DNA of 64,000 nt from NCBI GenBank assembly GCA_964499575.1, contig CAZCLK010000006.1:1-64000 (forward strand). Reading direction: 5' to 3'. The first letter of the stretch is position 1, and each line of letters starts with the position of its first letter. Of this stretch, positions 25,916-35,184 are shown one piece after another. The notes under the pieces were generated by a model that saw only the letters and a program-made list of their open reading frames with translations, was not told the origin of the DNA and made no database searches. The translations under genes were made by a program, and so were the position numbers. Origin of the DNA: JAAYCT01 sp964499575 (lineage in GTDB: Bacteria; Bacillota; Clostridia; Saccharofermentanales; Saccharofermentanaceae).

Positions 25916-26890
25916 ATGAATAATATACGTAAGGTTATTTTGGTTTTTGCTCTGATTGCATCGTTGCTGGTGTCTTCCTGCGGATTACTGAATTCCGGCG
26001 GTAAGGATGCAAGCAAGGATATCGAGTCCGTTGTATCTGACTTTCTGGACTCCATCGCAGAAGGCGATTTTGCGGATGATGATTACAAATCCTCTTTTAC
26101 AAGCGACAAGAGCTTCGCAAAACTTAAGTTCGAGAGTGACGAAGCGGAAGACCTGATGAAACTCGCATTTGAAAAGATCGAATATGAGATCGGCAAGATC
26201 AAGGGCGACGAAGATGAAGAGGAAGGAACCTGTAAAGTTACACTGACGGCCATCGATTTGGATGCGATTCTGGAAGATTTGGACGAGGGATTTGAACCGG
26301 AAGACCTTGAGGATGAAATATCCGCCAAGAAGGCTCCTACCGCCGAGAGTGACATTACTTTTGAACTTTCGTTTGACGGAGATGAATGGAAGATAACCGA
26401 TATGTCGGATCTGGTCGACGCTATCGGAGAACCGTTCACGGAATTGACATTTGACGGACCCGCGCCTACTGAGACCGAGCCTTCGGAAACAGAAACCGAA
26501 CCGCCTGAAACGACCCCTGTAGTCACGACTGTTGAAACTTCCTCCGGACAAACATATACTGCGGATTCGGTCATAGCGAACATATCAGAACTGGGATGGA
26601 CAGATTCGGCAGTCGCGAATTATGTATCGGGCTATACGACCGCGGATACTCAGATTACCTTTGTGTTCTTTTTCACGACACCGATGCCCGGGTTGAGATT
26701 GAATTTCGAGTATTTCAATAATAACGGTACGACGTCGTTAGGAGCTAATTATTATGATTTTGCAGCTGAAGACACTTCATACTACTTTTATCATAACTTC
26801 GGTACTTCGATACCTGCGGACACTTATCGTTTCGTGGTTTACATGCCTGACGGATCAATTGTCATTGATGAATATATGACAGTCAGTTAA
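25916..26890 (+). CDS. Acidic two-domain lipoprotein, paralogue B
   Basis: 324 residues with lipobox (LLVSSC, Cys about residue 22). Its domain 1 (about 30-180) is a close copy of domain 1 of the preceding lipoprotein (DDDYKSSFTSDKSFAKLKFE, GTCKVTLTAIDL, ISAKKAPT, DEWKITDMSDL). Instead of a second domain it has a Thr/Glu/Pro-rich linker (about 183-215). The last 105 residues match the terminal domain of the neighbour (MPGLRLNFEYF, IPADTYRFVVYMPDGS). RBS gaggggcg before ATG 25916. A 104-bp gap separates it from paralogue A, and a strong terminator follows. Function unknown; no homologue outside the pair recognised by eye. Confidence 0.75.
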   Translation: MNNIRKVILVFALIASLLVSSCGLLNSGGKDASKDIESVVSDFLDSIAEGDFADDDYKSSFTSDKSFAKLKFESDEAEDLMKLAFEKIEYEIGKIKGDEDEEEGTCKVTLTAIDLDAILEDLDEGFEPEDLEDEISAKKAPTAESDITFELSFDGDEWKITDMSDLVDAIGEPFTELTFDGPAPTETEPSETETEPPETTPVVTTVETSSGQTYTADSVIANISELGWTDSAVANYVSGYTTADTQITFVFFFTTPMPGLRLNFEYFNNNGTTSLGANYYDFAAEDTSYYFYHNFGTSIPADTYRFVVYMPDGSIVIDEYMTVS

Positions 26891-26918
26891 CATATAAATC
26901 TATGTCGAATACGATACA

Positions 26919-26946
26919 CCGCCCCCGCAATCGGGGGCGGTTTTTT
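26919..26946 (+). terminator. Terminator after the lipoprotein pair
   Basis: Perfect 9-bp G/C stem ccgcccccg/cgggggcgg with a 4-base loop, followed by six T residues. A TATAAT at 26949-26954 directly after it may serve the next gene. Confidence 0.92.
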
Positions 26947-26982
26947 GTTATAATAAGTCGTAAATTGCAGATGGGAGAGCAT

Positions 26983-27876
26983 ATGTTCATTTCGGACCGT
27001 TTTGTCGATTATGAATTGATGTACGCCGGTGGCGGCGAGAAATCGGAGCGCTGGGGCGATGTGTTTTTGCAACGTCCGGATCCGCAGGCGGTTTGGCCGA
27101 AGTCGTTCGAAGGATTGGAAACTTCATGGCCGAAGCCCAATGCCCTCTATCACCGTTCCGAGACCGGCGGCGGTTATTGGTCGACCCTTAAACCATATCC
27201 GCATAAATGGAGGATCTCTTATCCCGCAATCGGCGGGACACTTGTGTTTATCATTGAACCGACGGGATTCAAACACACCGGGCTGTTTCCCGAACAGGCG
27301 GCAAACTGGGATTTTTTCGGGGATATCATCCAAAAGGCGGCGGCAGAAGGCCGGGAGCCCCGAATATTGAATCTGTTCGCGTATACGGGAGGAGCGACGC
27401 TCGCCGCGGCGGTCGCCGGTGCCCGGGAAATCGTCCACGTTGACGCTTCCAAGGGGATGATCGCCCGCGCGAAGGAGAATATGGCCGCATCCGGATTGGA
27501 GGATTCATTCGTTCGTTTTATCGCAGAAGACTGTAATCGATTTGTCGAACGCGAGATCCGCAGAAGACGAAAATATGACGGCATTATCATGGATCCGCCG
27601 GCCTACGGGCGCGGTCCGTCCGGAGAACTGTGGAAGCTTGAGGAGGCTCTTTTCCCATTGGTCGAAAAGTGTCTTGATTTGATCTCGGATACCCCGTTGT
27701 TCTTTGTTTTGAATTCGTACGCATCCTCTTTGACGGCACTGGTGATGGAAAACATCCTGAAAATCACGGCACAGAGGCGTTTCGGCGGCGCGGTTACTTC
27801 CGGTGAACTCGGTTTACCGGCTTCTCATATGAATATAATTCTTCCGTGCGGTTCGACAGCCCGATGGGTGCCTTGA
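26983..27876 (+). CDS. RlmI/RlmKL-like class I SAM methyltransferase
   Basis: 297 residues. The C-terminal two thirds form a Rossmann methyltransferase: ILNLFAYTGGATLAAA (motif I, about 130), IVHVDASKGMIARAKENM (motif II), FIAEDCNRFV (motif III) and the catalytic-loop MDPPAYGRG (motif IV, about 205). The DPP-Y/F loop and ASKG segment are typical of COG1092 rRNA cytosine/guanine methylases (RlmI, RlmK). The PUA domain of RlmI is absent; residues 1-120 match the family of short homologues. ATG 26983 is preceded by gggag. The RluA-family gene 56 bp downstream also acts on rRNA, which fits an RNA-modification set. Target nucleotide unknown. Confidence 0.82.
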   Translation: MFISDRFVDYELMYAGGGEKSERWGDVFLQRPDPQAVWPKSFEGLETSWPKPNALYHRSETGGGYWSTLKPYPHKWRISYPAIGGTLVFIIEPTGFKHTGLFPEQAANWDFFGDIIQKAAAEGREPRILNLFAYTGGATLAAAVAGAREIVHVDASKGMIARAKENMAASGLEDSFVRFIAEDCNRFVEREIRRRRKYDGIIMDPPAYGRGPSGELWKLEEALFPLVEKCLDLISDTPLFFVLNSYASSLTALVMENILKITAQRRFGGAVTSGELGLPASHMNIILPCGSTARWVP

Positions 27877-27932
27877 CCGTTCCTCTGCGCTCGGATACGG
27901 GTCCCGAATGTGAACAGATGAGGTGAGACATA

Positions 27933-28688
27933 TTGAAGGAAGAGGTCCTTTGCCCGGAGATTCTTTTTGAGGATAACCATCTTCTTGTCGCCGTAAAACC
28001 CGCGGGTATTCTCGCACAGGCCGACGCGACCGGTGACGCGGATATGCTTACGATCCTCAAGGCGGACCTGAAACGCCGATACGGTAAACCCGGCGACGTT
28101 TTTCTCGGACTCTTGCACCGCTTGGACCGACCGGTGCGCGGTGTGATGGTTTTTGCCAAGACCGGCAAATGCGCATCCAGAATCAGCGCTCAGATTCGTG
28201 AGCGTTCGGTCGAAAAGAAATATCGCGCGATTGTCTGCGGCCCTGTCGTTCCTTCGAGCGGCACGATGCGCGGCTCGATCCTCAAAGATCCGGAAAACAA
28301 CCGCGTGACGGTTTACGAGCCGGAAAGCGCACCCAGGGAGGCGAAGGAGTCGGTGCTCATGTATATGGCGACGGCGCGCGCACAGTATTTTTCGGGCGGA
28401 AAAGAGATCCCGCTTACGCTTATGGATATCACCCTGATCACCGGACGGTCCCATCAGATCCGGGCGCAACTGGCGGACGCCGGTCATCCGATCCTCGGGG
28501 ACAGGAAGTACGGGGATACAAGCGGCTACGACGGCGATATTTGTCTGGAATCCTATCATATAGCGTTGCGGCATCCGGTCAGAAATGAGAGAATGGAATT
28601 CAATATCCCGATGCGCGGCTGCGGCCCGTGGTTGCTTTTCGAGAAAGGCGTTGAAGATGGACGAGAACCAAACGATATCCGAAAATGA
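27933..28688 (+). CDS. RluA/RluD-family RNA pseudouridine synthase
   Basis: 251 residues. ILFEDNHLLVAVKPAGILAQ at the start of the catalytic domain, LHRLDRPVRGVMVFAKT near residue 65 with the catalytic Asp, EKKYRAIV, and LITGRSHQIRAQLADAGHPI near 175 are all RluA-family. There is no S4 domain, which fits the shorter RluA/YhcT-like group. The start is TTG 27933 preceded by gatgaggtgag. Its 3' end overlaps the HD-domain gene by 32 bp. Modified site not readable. Confidence 0.9.
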   Translation: MKEEVLCPEILFEDNHLLVAVKPAGILAQADATGDADMLTILKADLKRRYGKPGDVFLGLLHRLDRPVRGVMVFAKTGKCASRISAQIRERSVEKKYRAIVCGPVVPSSGTMRGSILKDPENNRVTVYEPESAPREAKESVLMYMATARAQYFSGGKEIPLTLMDITLITGRSHQIRAQLADAGHPILGDRKYGDTSGYDGDICLESYHIALRHPVRNERMEFNIPMRGCGPWLLFEKGVEDGREPNDIRK

Positions 28689-29280
28689 GATTCAGGAGAA
28701 TAAGGACAAGATCAAGGCATTGCTCATGTCCTCCGGCAGGCCCGGAATGGAGCGCCTTTTGGATTGGATCGAGAACAAGACGGATTTTTACACGGCACCC
28801 GCTTCAACCAAGTACCACCTCGCCTGCGCGGGCGGATTGGCCAAACACAGCCTCAATGTTTACGAATTGCTCAGCGGCAAAGTCAAGTCCGGCCTGCTCC
28901 CGATGAAGGAAGATACGATCATCATCACCGCACTGCTCCATGATTTGTGTAAAGTTAATTTTTATGTGCGGGAAACGAAGAACGTCAAAGACGGCACCAA
29001 GATCAACCCGTACGGCAAAGAAGTCGCGAATTGGATCGAGAAGGAAGTCTGGTCGGTGAAGGACGCCTTTCCCGTCGGTCACGGAGAAAAATCCTGTTAT
29101 TATATCCAGAGTCACATCCGCCTGACCGACGAGGAATACGCGATGATCCGGCTTCACATGGGTTCGGACCGCAGCGGATACCCCGATCCGTTTTCGGAAT
29201 CCGCCGCGATTTTCCCCGGGGTCGTCGCGATTCACACTTCAGATTTGGAATCCGCGTATATTGTCGAGATCAGGGGGTAG
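28657..29280 (+). CDS. HD-domain phosphohydrolase-like protein
   Basis: 207 residues, soluble. The central region has the HD superfamily metal ligands: KHSLNVYELL (first His, about residue 65) and ITALLHDLCKVNFY (His-Asp pair, about 92), then later HGEKSCYYI and an Asp in HTSDLESAYI near the end. Proteins of this group hydrolyse phosphoesters, often nucleotides. Substrate not readable. ATG 28657 lies inside the end of the RluA-family gene, with a weak gaaaggcg upstream; translation coupling is likely. An in-frame ATG 28585 exists but lies deeper in the upstream gene with no ribosome site. Confidence 0.75.
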   Translation: MDENQTISENEIQENKDKIKALLMSSGRPGMERLLDWIENKTDFYTAPASTKYHLACAGGLAKHSLNVYELLSGKVKSGLLPMKEDTIIITALLHDLCKVNFYVRETKNVKDGTKINPYGKEVANWIEKEVWSVKDAFPVGHGEKSCYYIQSHIRLTDEEYAMIRLHMGSDRSGYPDPFSESAAIFPGVVAIHTSDLESAYIVEIRG

Positions 29281-29379
29281 ACAGCACTCCTTCCGAATCA
29301 CTATAATAAATAGCCGAATCAATGTTAATTCAACCCGATCCCCCTAAGACCCGGCTGAATGCCGACTCAAGGAGTAACT

Positions 29380-32300
29380 ATGTATAAAAAGGTTTCGACA
29401 GACATGAATTTCACGGCGCGCGAGATGGAAATTCTCGAGTTCTGGAAGACCAATAATGTCCGCAACCGTTCCATCCGCGGGGAGAAGGACGCGACGCGCA
29501 CATTCACATTGTACGACGGACCGCCGACCGCCAACGGGAAGCCGCATTTCGGCCACATCAAGACGCGCGTCATCAAGGACGTTATTCCGCGCTTTCACGG
29601 GATGAAGGGCGCGCGCGTCGAATTTAAGGCCGGATGGGATACCCACGGTCTTCCGGTGGAACTGGAAGTCGAGAAGATGCTCGGCATTAACGGAAAGCCG
29701 GAAATCGAGAAGTACGGAGTGGAGCCGTTCATCAAAAAGTGCAAGGAATCGGTCTGGAAATATCTGGATGAGTGGGAGCAAATGTCGGATCGCGTCGGCT
29801 TTTGGGCGGATATGGAGCATCCGTACGTTACGTACGAGAATAATTATATCGAGTCCGAGTGGTGGGCGTTAAAGACCATGTGGGACAAGGGGATGCTCTA
29901 CAAAGGGCATAAGATTGTCCCGTATTGCCCGCGCTGCGGAACGGCTCTGTCGAGCCACGAGGTCGCGCAGGGTTATCGGTTGGTCAAGGAGAACTCCGTA
30001 TTTGTCCGTTTCGCGGTCAAAGATCAACCGGACACCTATTTCGCCTCCTGGACGACGACGCCCTGGACGCTTCCTTCCAATGTCGGACTTTGCGTGAATC
30101 CGGATGAGGAATACGTCCGGATCGCGGTGCCGACGGACACGGACGGATCGGAAAGGACGGTGCGCTATTATATGGCCGGCGTTCTTGTCCCGACGCTTTT
30201 CGAGGAGTATACGGTCGAAGAGAAGATGACCGGCTCGGAATTGGTCGGCATGCACTACGAGCCGCTTTTCCCGTACGCAAATAAGACGGTCGCGGCATCC
30301 GGAAAGGATGCGTTTCGGGTGACTTCGGACAACTATGTCACGATGAACGACGGTACCGGTATTGTCCATATCGCGCCGGCATTCGGCGAGGATGACGCGC
30401 GCGTCGGACAAACGTATGATCTCCCTTTCGTTCAGCTCGTTCTGGAGGACGGCACGCTCCCGGAGGATACCGCGGAATTCGCAGGTATGTTTGTAAAAGA
30501 CGCGGACCCGCTTCTCATAAAGAAGCTGAACGCCGAGGGCAAGATGCTTCGAAAGATGCCGTACGAGCATGATTATCCGTTCTGCTGGCGCTGTGAAACT
30601 CCTTTGATCTATTACGCAAGGACCTCCTGGTTCATCGCGATGACGAAGGTGAAGGATGCCCTGATCGAGTCGAACCGGTCGGTTTCCTGGTATCCCGAGA
30701 GCATCCGGGACGGAAGAATGGGGAATTTTCTCGAAAACGTCGTAGACTGGGGTATCTCCCGGGAGCGTTACTGGGGAACTCCTCTGCCGGTCTGGGAATG
30801 CGAGTGCGGTCATAAGCACTGCGTCGGTTCGATCGAAGAGCTCAAGTCCGTGTCGCCGGATTGCCCGGACGACATCGAGCTGCATAAACCCTATGTCGAT
30901 CGCGTCCACGTCACATGCGAGAAGTGCGGCGCCCTGATGACGCGCGTCTCCGAGGTGATCGACTGTTGGTTTGATTCCGGGGCGATGCCTTTTGCCCAGT
31001 ATCACTACCCCTTTGAGAACAAGGAATTTTTCGAAAAGCATTTTCCTTCGGAATTCATATCGGAGGCGCTCGACCAGACGCGCGGATGGTTTTATTCGCT
31101 TCTGGCGATCGGCACGCAGTTGTTCGGACGTTCGCCGTTTGAAAACTGTATCGTCATGGGCCTCGTACAGGACAAAGACGGCATCAAGATGAGCAAACAC
31201 AAGGGAAATGTCGTCGACCCGTGGGATATTCTGAATAAGCAGGGCGCGGACGCAGCGCGCTGGTATTTTTGCAGTTCCAGCGCGCCGTGGCTTCCGAGCC
31301 GTTTCTCGGATGCGGCCGTATCCGAGATCCAGAGAAAATTTATGGGAACGCTTTGGAATACCTACGCGTTTTATGTGATGTACGCCAACATCGACGGGTT
31401 CGACCCGACCGGTAAATCGATCGCCGATTGCGCCTTGTCGGTCATGGATCGTTGGATCCTGTCCCGGCTCAATACCCTGATCGCGCAGGTCGATGAGAAG
31501 ATGACCGCATACGATATCACGGGATCCAGCCGGTTGATGGAAGATTTTGTTGACGAATTGTCCAACTGGTACGTCCGGAGAGGGCGCGACCGCTATTGGG
31601 GCAGTGTGATGACCGATGACAAACTAAGCGCGTACATGACCCTTTATACGGTCCTGGAGCAGTTTGTCCGCCTGGCCGCTCCGTTTGTTCCGTATATCAC
31701 CGAGTCGATCTACCAGAATCTGGTCAGAGGGGTGAATGCGGACGCGCCGATATCGGTTCATATGTGCGATTATCCGGTCCCGGACGGATCATACGTCGAT
31801 ACCGAGCTCGAAAAAATGATGGAAACTGCCCAGCAAATCGTATTTATGGGGAGGGCATGCCGGAATCAGGCGGCGATCAAGAACCGACAGCCTCTTTCCC
31901 GCCTGTTCGCGGTCTCGCCCGCCGAACTGCCGGACGAGTATCTGGACATCATCCGCGACGAACTGAACGTTCGGACCGTCATTTTCCTAAAGGACGCGGC
32001 GGAACTTCTGGATTACTCGATCAAGCCTCAGTTGCGCACCCTCGGGAAGCGGATGGGCGCCAAAATGAATGCGGCGAGGGAAGTCATCTGCGCGTTGCCC
32101 GGGAAGGCAACGGTGGCTGAACTGGAATGCAACGGTTGTGTACGTGTTACTGTGGACGGAGAGGCTTTCGAACTGGGGAAAGACGATCTTTTAATTGAGA
32201 CGGTTCAGCCGGAAGGCTTGTCGACCCAGTCGGAGCGGGATTATACGGTTTCTCTGGATACGACCCTGACCGGAGAACTGATCGAGGAGGGATTTGTCCG

Positions 32301-32547
32301 GGAGATCGTTTCCAAGGTGCAGACACACCGGAAGGAATCCGGCTATGATGTGACCGACCGGATCATCCTGCACTACGGCGGGGATCGGGAGATCGCCTGT
32401 ATCATCGAGAAAAACAAGGATTTTATCGCTTCCGAAGTGCTCGCGACGGAGGTTTCGGAAGGAACAGAGGGCGACAGTAAGGAATGGGATATCAACGGAC
32501 TTATGTGTACGCTATCCACCATTCGACTGGAAGGAAACAACTTATGA
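29380..32547 (+). CDS. ileS: Isoleucyl-tRNA synthetase, IleS2-like
   Basis: Charges tRNA-Ile with isoleucine; 1055 residues. HIGH motif as HFGH at residue 56, the editing (CP1) domain about 200-400 (TTTPWTLPSNV), KMSKH at 603 and the anticodon-binding domain beyond 680. GWDTHGLPVELEVEK and the long C-terminal extension resemble the eukaryotic-like IleS2 class, which is often insensitive to mupirocin, instead of IleS1. Start ATG 29380 follows aaggag by five bases. There is no T-box leader: only 99 bases separate it from the previous gene, and no specifier-like stem was found. A TATAAT at 29302 may be its promoter. Confidence 0.93.
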   Translation: MYKKVSTDMNFTAREMEILEFWKTNNVRNRSIRGEKDATRTFTLYDGPPTANGKPHFGHIKTRVIKDVIPRFHGMKGARVEFKAGWDTHGLPVELEVEKMLGINGKPEIEKYGVEPFIKKCKESVWKYLDEWEQMSDRVGFWADMEHPYVTYENNYIESEWWALKTMWDKGMLYKGHKIVPYCPRCGTALSSHEVAQGYRLVKENSVFVRFAVKDQPDTYFASWTTTPWTLPSNVGLCVNPDEEYVRIAVPTDTDGSERTVRYYMAGVLVPTLFEEYTVEEKMTGSELVGMHYEPLFPYANKTVAASGKDAFRVTSDNYVTMNDGTGIVHIAPAFGEDDARVGQTYDLPFVQLVLEDGTLPEDTAEFAGMFVKDADPLLIKKLNAEGKMLRKMPYEHDYPFCWRCETPLIYYARTSWFIAMTKVKDALIESNRSVSWYPESIRDGRMGNFLENVVDWGISRERYWGTPLPVWECECGHKHCVGSIEELKSVSPDCPDDIELHKPYVDRVHVTCEKCGALMTRVSEVIDCWFDSGAMPFAQYHYPFENKEFFEKHFPSEFISEALDQTRGWFYSLLAIGTQLFGRSPFENCIVMGLVQDKDGIKMSKHKGNVVDPWDILNKQGADAARWYFCSSSAPWLPSRFSDAAVSEIQRKFMGTLWNTYAFYVMYANIDGFDPTGKSIADCALSVMDRWILSRLNTLIAQVDEKMTAYDITGSSRLMEDFVDELSNWYVRRGRDRYWGSVMTDDKLSAYMTLYTVLEQFVRLAAPFVPYITESIYQNLVRGVNADAPISVHMCDYPVPDGSYVDTELEKMMETAQQIVFMGRACRNQAAIKNRQPLSRLFAVSPAELPDEYLDIIRDELNVRTVIFLKDAAELLDYSIKPQLRTLGKRMGAKMNAAREVICALPGKATVAELECNGCVRVTVDGEAFELGKDDLLIETVQPEGLSTQSERDYTVSLDTTLTGELIEEGFVREIVSKVQTHRKESGYDVTDRIILHYGGDREIACIIEKNKDFIASEVLATEVSEGTEGDSKEWDINGLMCTLSTIRLEGNNL

Positions 32548-33293
32548 TCAGTATGCTTCTGGATAGCAACATGTCCTTTAAAGAAAAGCTTATTTTTGGC
32601 GGGATGATTCTCATTGTCCTGATTTATTCGTTGTCGATTCACGAGTTCATGCACGGTTATTCGGCGTTCCTTCTCGGAGACGACACCGCAAAGCTTAAGG
32701 GACGTCTGACGATGAATCCCATGGCACATCTGGATCCGTTCGGCGCGCTGATGTTTCTGCTGATCGGATTCGGTTGGGCGAAGCCGATCCCGGTTGATTA
32801 CCATAAATTGACCCGGTTAAAAAGTCGCGGTACCATGGTGCGGATCGTCAGTGTAGCCGGCGTAACGGCAAACTTCGTATCGGCGTGGGTCGCCTATTTT
32901 CTTTTTTCGATGGTGAATCTGATTGCCGAGAACACCTCGTGGATCCGGGGCGGATCGGAGGGCGCTATTTTCGTCTATGCGCTCATCGTTCAGTTCCTCC
33001 AGCTCTTTGTCCGTTTCAATCTTCTGCTGATGGCCTTCAATCTCCTGCCGTTCCCGCCGCTCGACGGATATCACATACTGGAAACACTCATTCCGTCCAG
33101 ATTCAGAGCCGGATTTTACAAATATGAACCCTATTTCCGTTTCGGACTGATGGCATTGGTCATGTTCGGGATGTTTTCCGGTGTCAGTCCGCTTTTTTGG
33201 CTTGTGGAAAAGATTCAACTGCCGTTTCGCTTCATCATTCAAACTCCGTTGGACATATTGGCTCCGCTGAATAAGATTTATCAAATGAACTGA
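32544..33293 (+). CDS. M50 site-2-protease family membrane metalloprotease (rhomboid-unrelated)
   Basis: 249 residues, about six membrane helices. Zinc site HEFMH (HExxH) near residue 33 in the first helices, and the third ligand motif NLLPFPPLDGYHIL near 175. This is the short S2P group without PDZ domain, distinct from the RseP-like gene further on. Start ATG 32544 overlaps the ileS stop codon (ATGA), so translation is coupled. The short S2P proteins are widespread next to scpA-scpB in Firmicutes; their substrates are unknown. Confidence 0.88.
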   Translation: MISMLLDSNMSFKEKLIFGGMILIVLIYSLSIHEFMHGYSAFLLGDDTAKLKGRLTMNPMAHLDPFGALMFLLIGFGWAKPIPVDYHKLTRLKSRGTMVRIVSVAGVTANFVSAWVAYFLFSMVNLIAENTSWIRGGSEGAIFVYALIVQFLQLFVRFNLLLMAFNLLPFPPLDGYHILETLIPSRFRAGFYKYEPYFRFGLMALVMFGMFSGVSPLFWLVEKIQLPFRFIIQTPLDILAPLNKIYQMN

Positions 33294-33337
33294 TTACGCA
33301 TCGCTTCTCCGGCGCACGCCGGGGCTCGGAGGTATTT

Positions 33338-34327
33338 ATGAAGAAAAAAGTCGTTCTGTCCGGTTCCCGGCCTACCGGAAATATCCATCTCGGAAATTAT
33401 TTCGGAGCGTTGGAGAATTGGGTGCGTCTGCAGGATGATTACGATTGCCATTTCTTTATCGCGGACTGGCATGCGTTGACGACCGGATACGATGATACGA
33501 AGTCCCTTTATAAGAACACGGTGAGCCTGATGGCGGACTTTCTTGCAAGCGGTCTGGACCCCGATAAATCGACGCTTTTCCTTCAGTCTCTCATTACGAC
33601 ACATGCGGAACTGTACCTGCTTTTGGGCATGAACACGCCGCTGTCCTGGCTCGAACGCTGCCCGACGTATAAGGATATGATGGCAAATATGAGCGAAAAG
33701 GACATCGCGACGCATGGGTTTTTAGGGTATCCGGTGCTTCAGGCCGCCGACATTCTGATGTACAAGGCAGATTTGGTGCCGGTCGGGGAGGATCAGATTC
33801 CGCATCTTGAGATGTCCCGCGAGATCGCTCGGAGGTTCAATTTTCTCTACGAAAAGGACGTTTTCCCCGAACCCCAGCCGTTGCTGACAAAGTCCAAGGT
33901 TCTGCCCGGAATCGACGGCCGTAAAATGAGCAAGAGTTACGGGAATACCATTGCACTTGCCGACACTCCGGAAGAGGTTCGAAAAAAGGTCATGAACATG
34001 ATCACGGATCCCGCGCGCATACGTAAGGACGACCCCGGGCATCCGGAGGTCTGTACCGTGTGCGCCTTCCACAAGGTCTTCAGCGAGGACGAGGTCGGCG
34101 ATATTGAAGAGCAATGCAGAAAAGGCCAAATCGGATGTGTCGCATGTAAAAGGAAACTGCAGGAGAAAATGGAGCGTTTCCATACGCCGATTTTTGAGAA
34201 AAGACAGGAACTTCTCGAAAATGAGCCGGTGCTTCTGGATATCATCCGGGATGGTTCGCGGCGCGCGAAGGCGAAGGCCGATCAAACCATGGAAGAGGTG
34301 CGCAGAGCCGTTCGCATCGGCATTTGA
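33338..34327 (+). CDS. trpS: Tryptophanyl-tRNA synthetase
   Basis: Charges tRNA-Trp; 329 residues, the normal length for bacterial TrpRS. Motifs: SRPTGNIHLGNYFGA (HIGH equivalent, about residue 10), YPVLQAADILMYKADLVPVGEDQ and KMSKSYGN (KMSKS, about 195). Start ATG 33338 has ctcggagg upstream. No T-box leader fits in the 44-base gap. It belongs to the ileS-M50-trpS-scpAB run on one strand. Confidence 0.97.
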   Translation: MKKKVVLSGSRPTGNIHLGNYFGALENWVRLQDDYDCHFFIADWHALTTGYDDTKSLYKNTVSLMADFLASGLDPDKSTLFLQSLITTHAELYLLLGMNTPLSWLERCPTYKDMMANMSEKDIATHGFLGYPVLQAADILMYKADLVPVGEDQIPHLEMSREIARRFNFLYEKDVFPEPQPLLTKSKVLPGIDGRKMSKSYGNTIALADTPEEVRKKVMNMITDPARIRKDDPGHPEVCTVCAFHKVFSEDEVGDIEEQCRKGQIGCVACKRKLQEKMERFHTPIFEKRQELLENEPVLLDIIRDGSRRAKAKADQTMEEVRRAVRIGI

Positions 34328-34362
34328 GCACGTAACAGCGCTTTTCGAAAGGAGTTATGGCC

Positions 34363-35184
34363 ATGCCCTCCCATCGGGTCCCCGATTTGAAGATCGACCG
34401 GTTCGAAGGTCCGTTGGATCTCCTTTTCCATCTGATCGAAAAGAACGATATCGACATCTATGATATTCCGATCGCGGAGATCACCGATCAGTATATGTCC
34501 TTCTTTCAAGGCATGAGCGCTCCCGACATGGAGGTTGCCTCCGAGTTTTTGGTCATGGCGGCAACCCTTATTCAAATCAAATCCAAAATGATGTTGCCCG
34601 GCATACGTTCGGGGCTCTCCGCCGAAGACGGCGAGGATCCCCGGGAAGAACTGGTTATCCGCCTTCTTCAATACAGAAGATGTAAAATTCTCGCGCAAGA
34701 CTTGCGCGGACGGTACGCCTTTTATTCCGGCAGTTCAACACGCTTGCCGACTTTGCCCAAGACGTTCGGCATCACCGTTCAAAGCGTCCCTCAGGAATTC
34801 GAGCCGGATTGCTTCAACCGCGCGATCACAGGGGTGTGTGCAAGAAACGAGATGCGGTTCGCGGATTTATCCTCAAAAATCACTCATCTTCTAAAACGTG
34901 AAAAAGTCTCAATACGTGATAAAATGATAGCCGTATGGCAAAAACTTACGCAGAGGGGAAGAATCTTTTTTCATGAGATTTTTCCTGCCTCCGAGACCGG
35001 GAAGGATGAGCAGGTCGCCGGATTCATGGCGGTTTTGGAACTGCTACGGAGCAATCGGATTTCCGCGGATCAGGAGAAGCCTTTTGACGTGATTCTTCTG
35101 TCCAGAAAAGAGGAGCGTACCCGTAAGGAAAGCCGCATGTATATGAAAGAACCGCATCATGTCCGCAAGGAGAATCAGGCATGA
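34363..35184 (+). CDS. scpA: Segregation and condensation protein A (ScpA)
   Basis: Kleisin subunit of the SMC-ScpAB complex that compacts and segregates the chromosome. The N-terminal SMC-binding region has FEGPLDLLFHLIEKNDIDIYD and EFLVMAATLIQIKSKMMLP, and the C-terminal winged-helix region has IFPASETGKDEQVAGFMAVLELLR. 273 residues. ATG 34363 was chosen: aaaggag is eight bases before it and only two bases before the alternative ATG 34357. Its last four bases overlap the scpB start. Confidence 0.93.
   Translation: MPSHRVPDLKIDRFEGPLDLLFHLIEKNDIDIYDIPIAEITDQYMSFFQGMSAPDMEVASEFLVMAATLIQIKSKMMLPGIRSGLSAEDGEDPREELVIRLLQYRRCKILAQDLRGRYAFYSGSSTRLPTLPKTFGITVQSVPQEFEPDCFNRAITGVCARNEMRFADLSSKITHLLKREKVSIRDKMIAVWQKLTQRGRIFFHEIFPASETGKDEQVAGFMAVLELLRSNRISADQEKPFDVILLSRKEERTRKESRMYMKEPHHVRKENQA

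Noticed and set aside
29281..29379. T-box leader upstream of ileS
   Set aside because: Only 99 bases are available and there is no antiterminator TGGNACC bulge-like sequence.
29869..31200. 443-codon open frame on the minus strand opposite ileS
   Set aside because: Lies wholly within a well-supported ileS, lacks a ribosome site and has an Arg/His-rich composition typical of a shadow of G+C-rich code.
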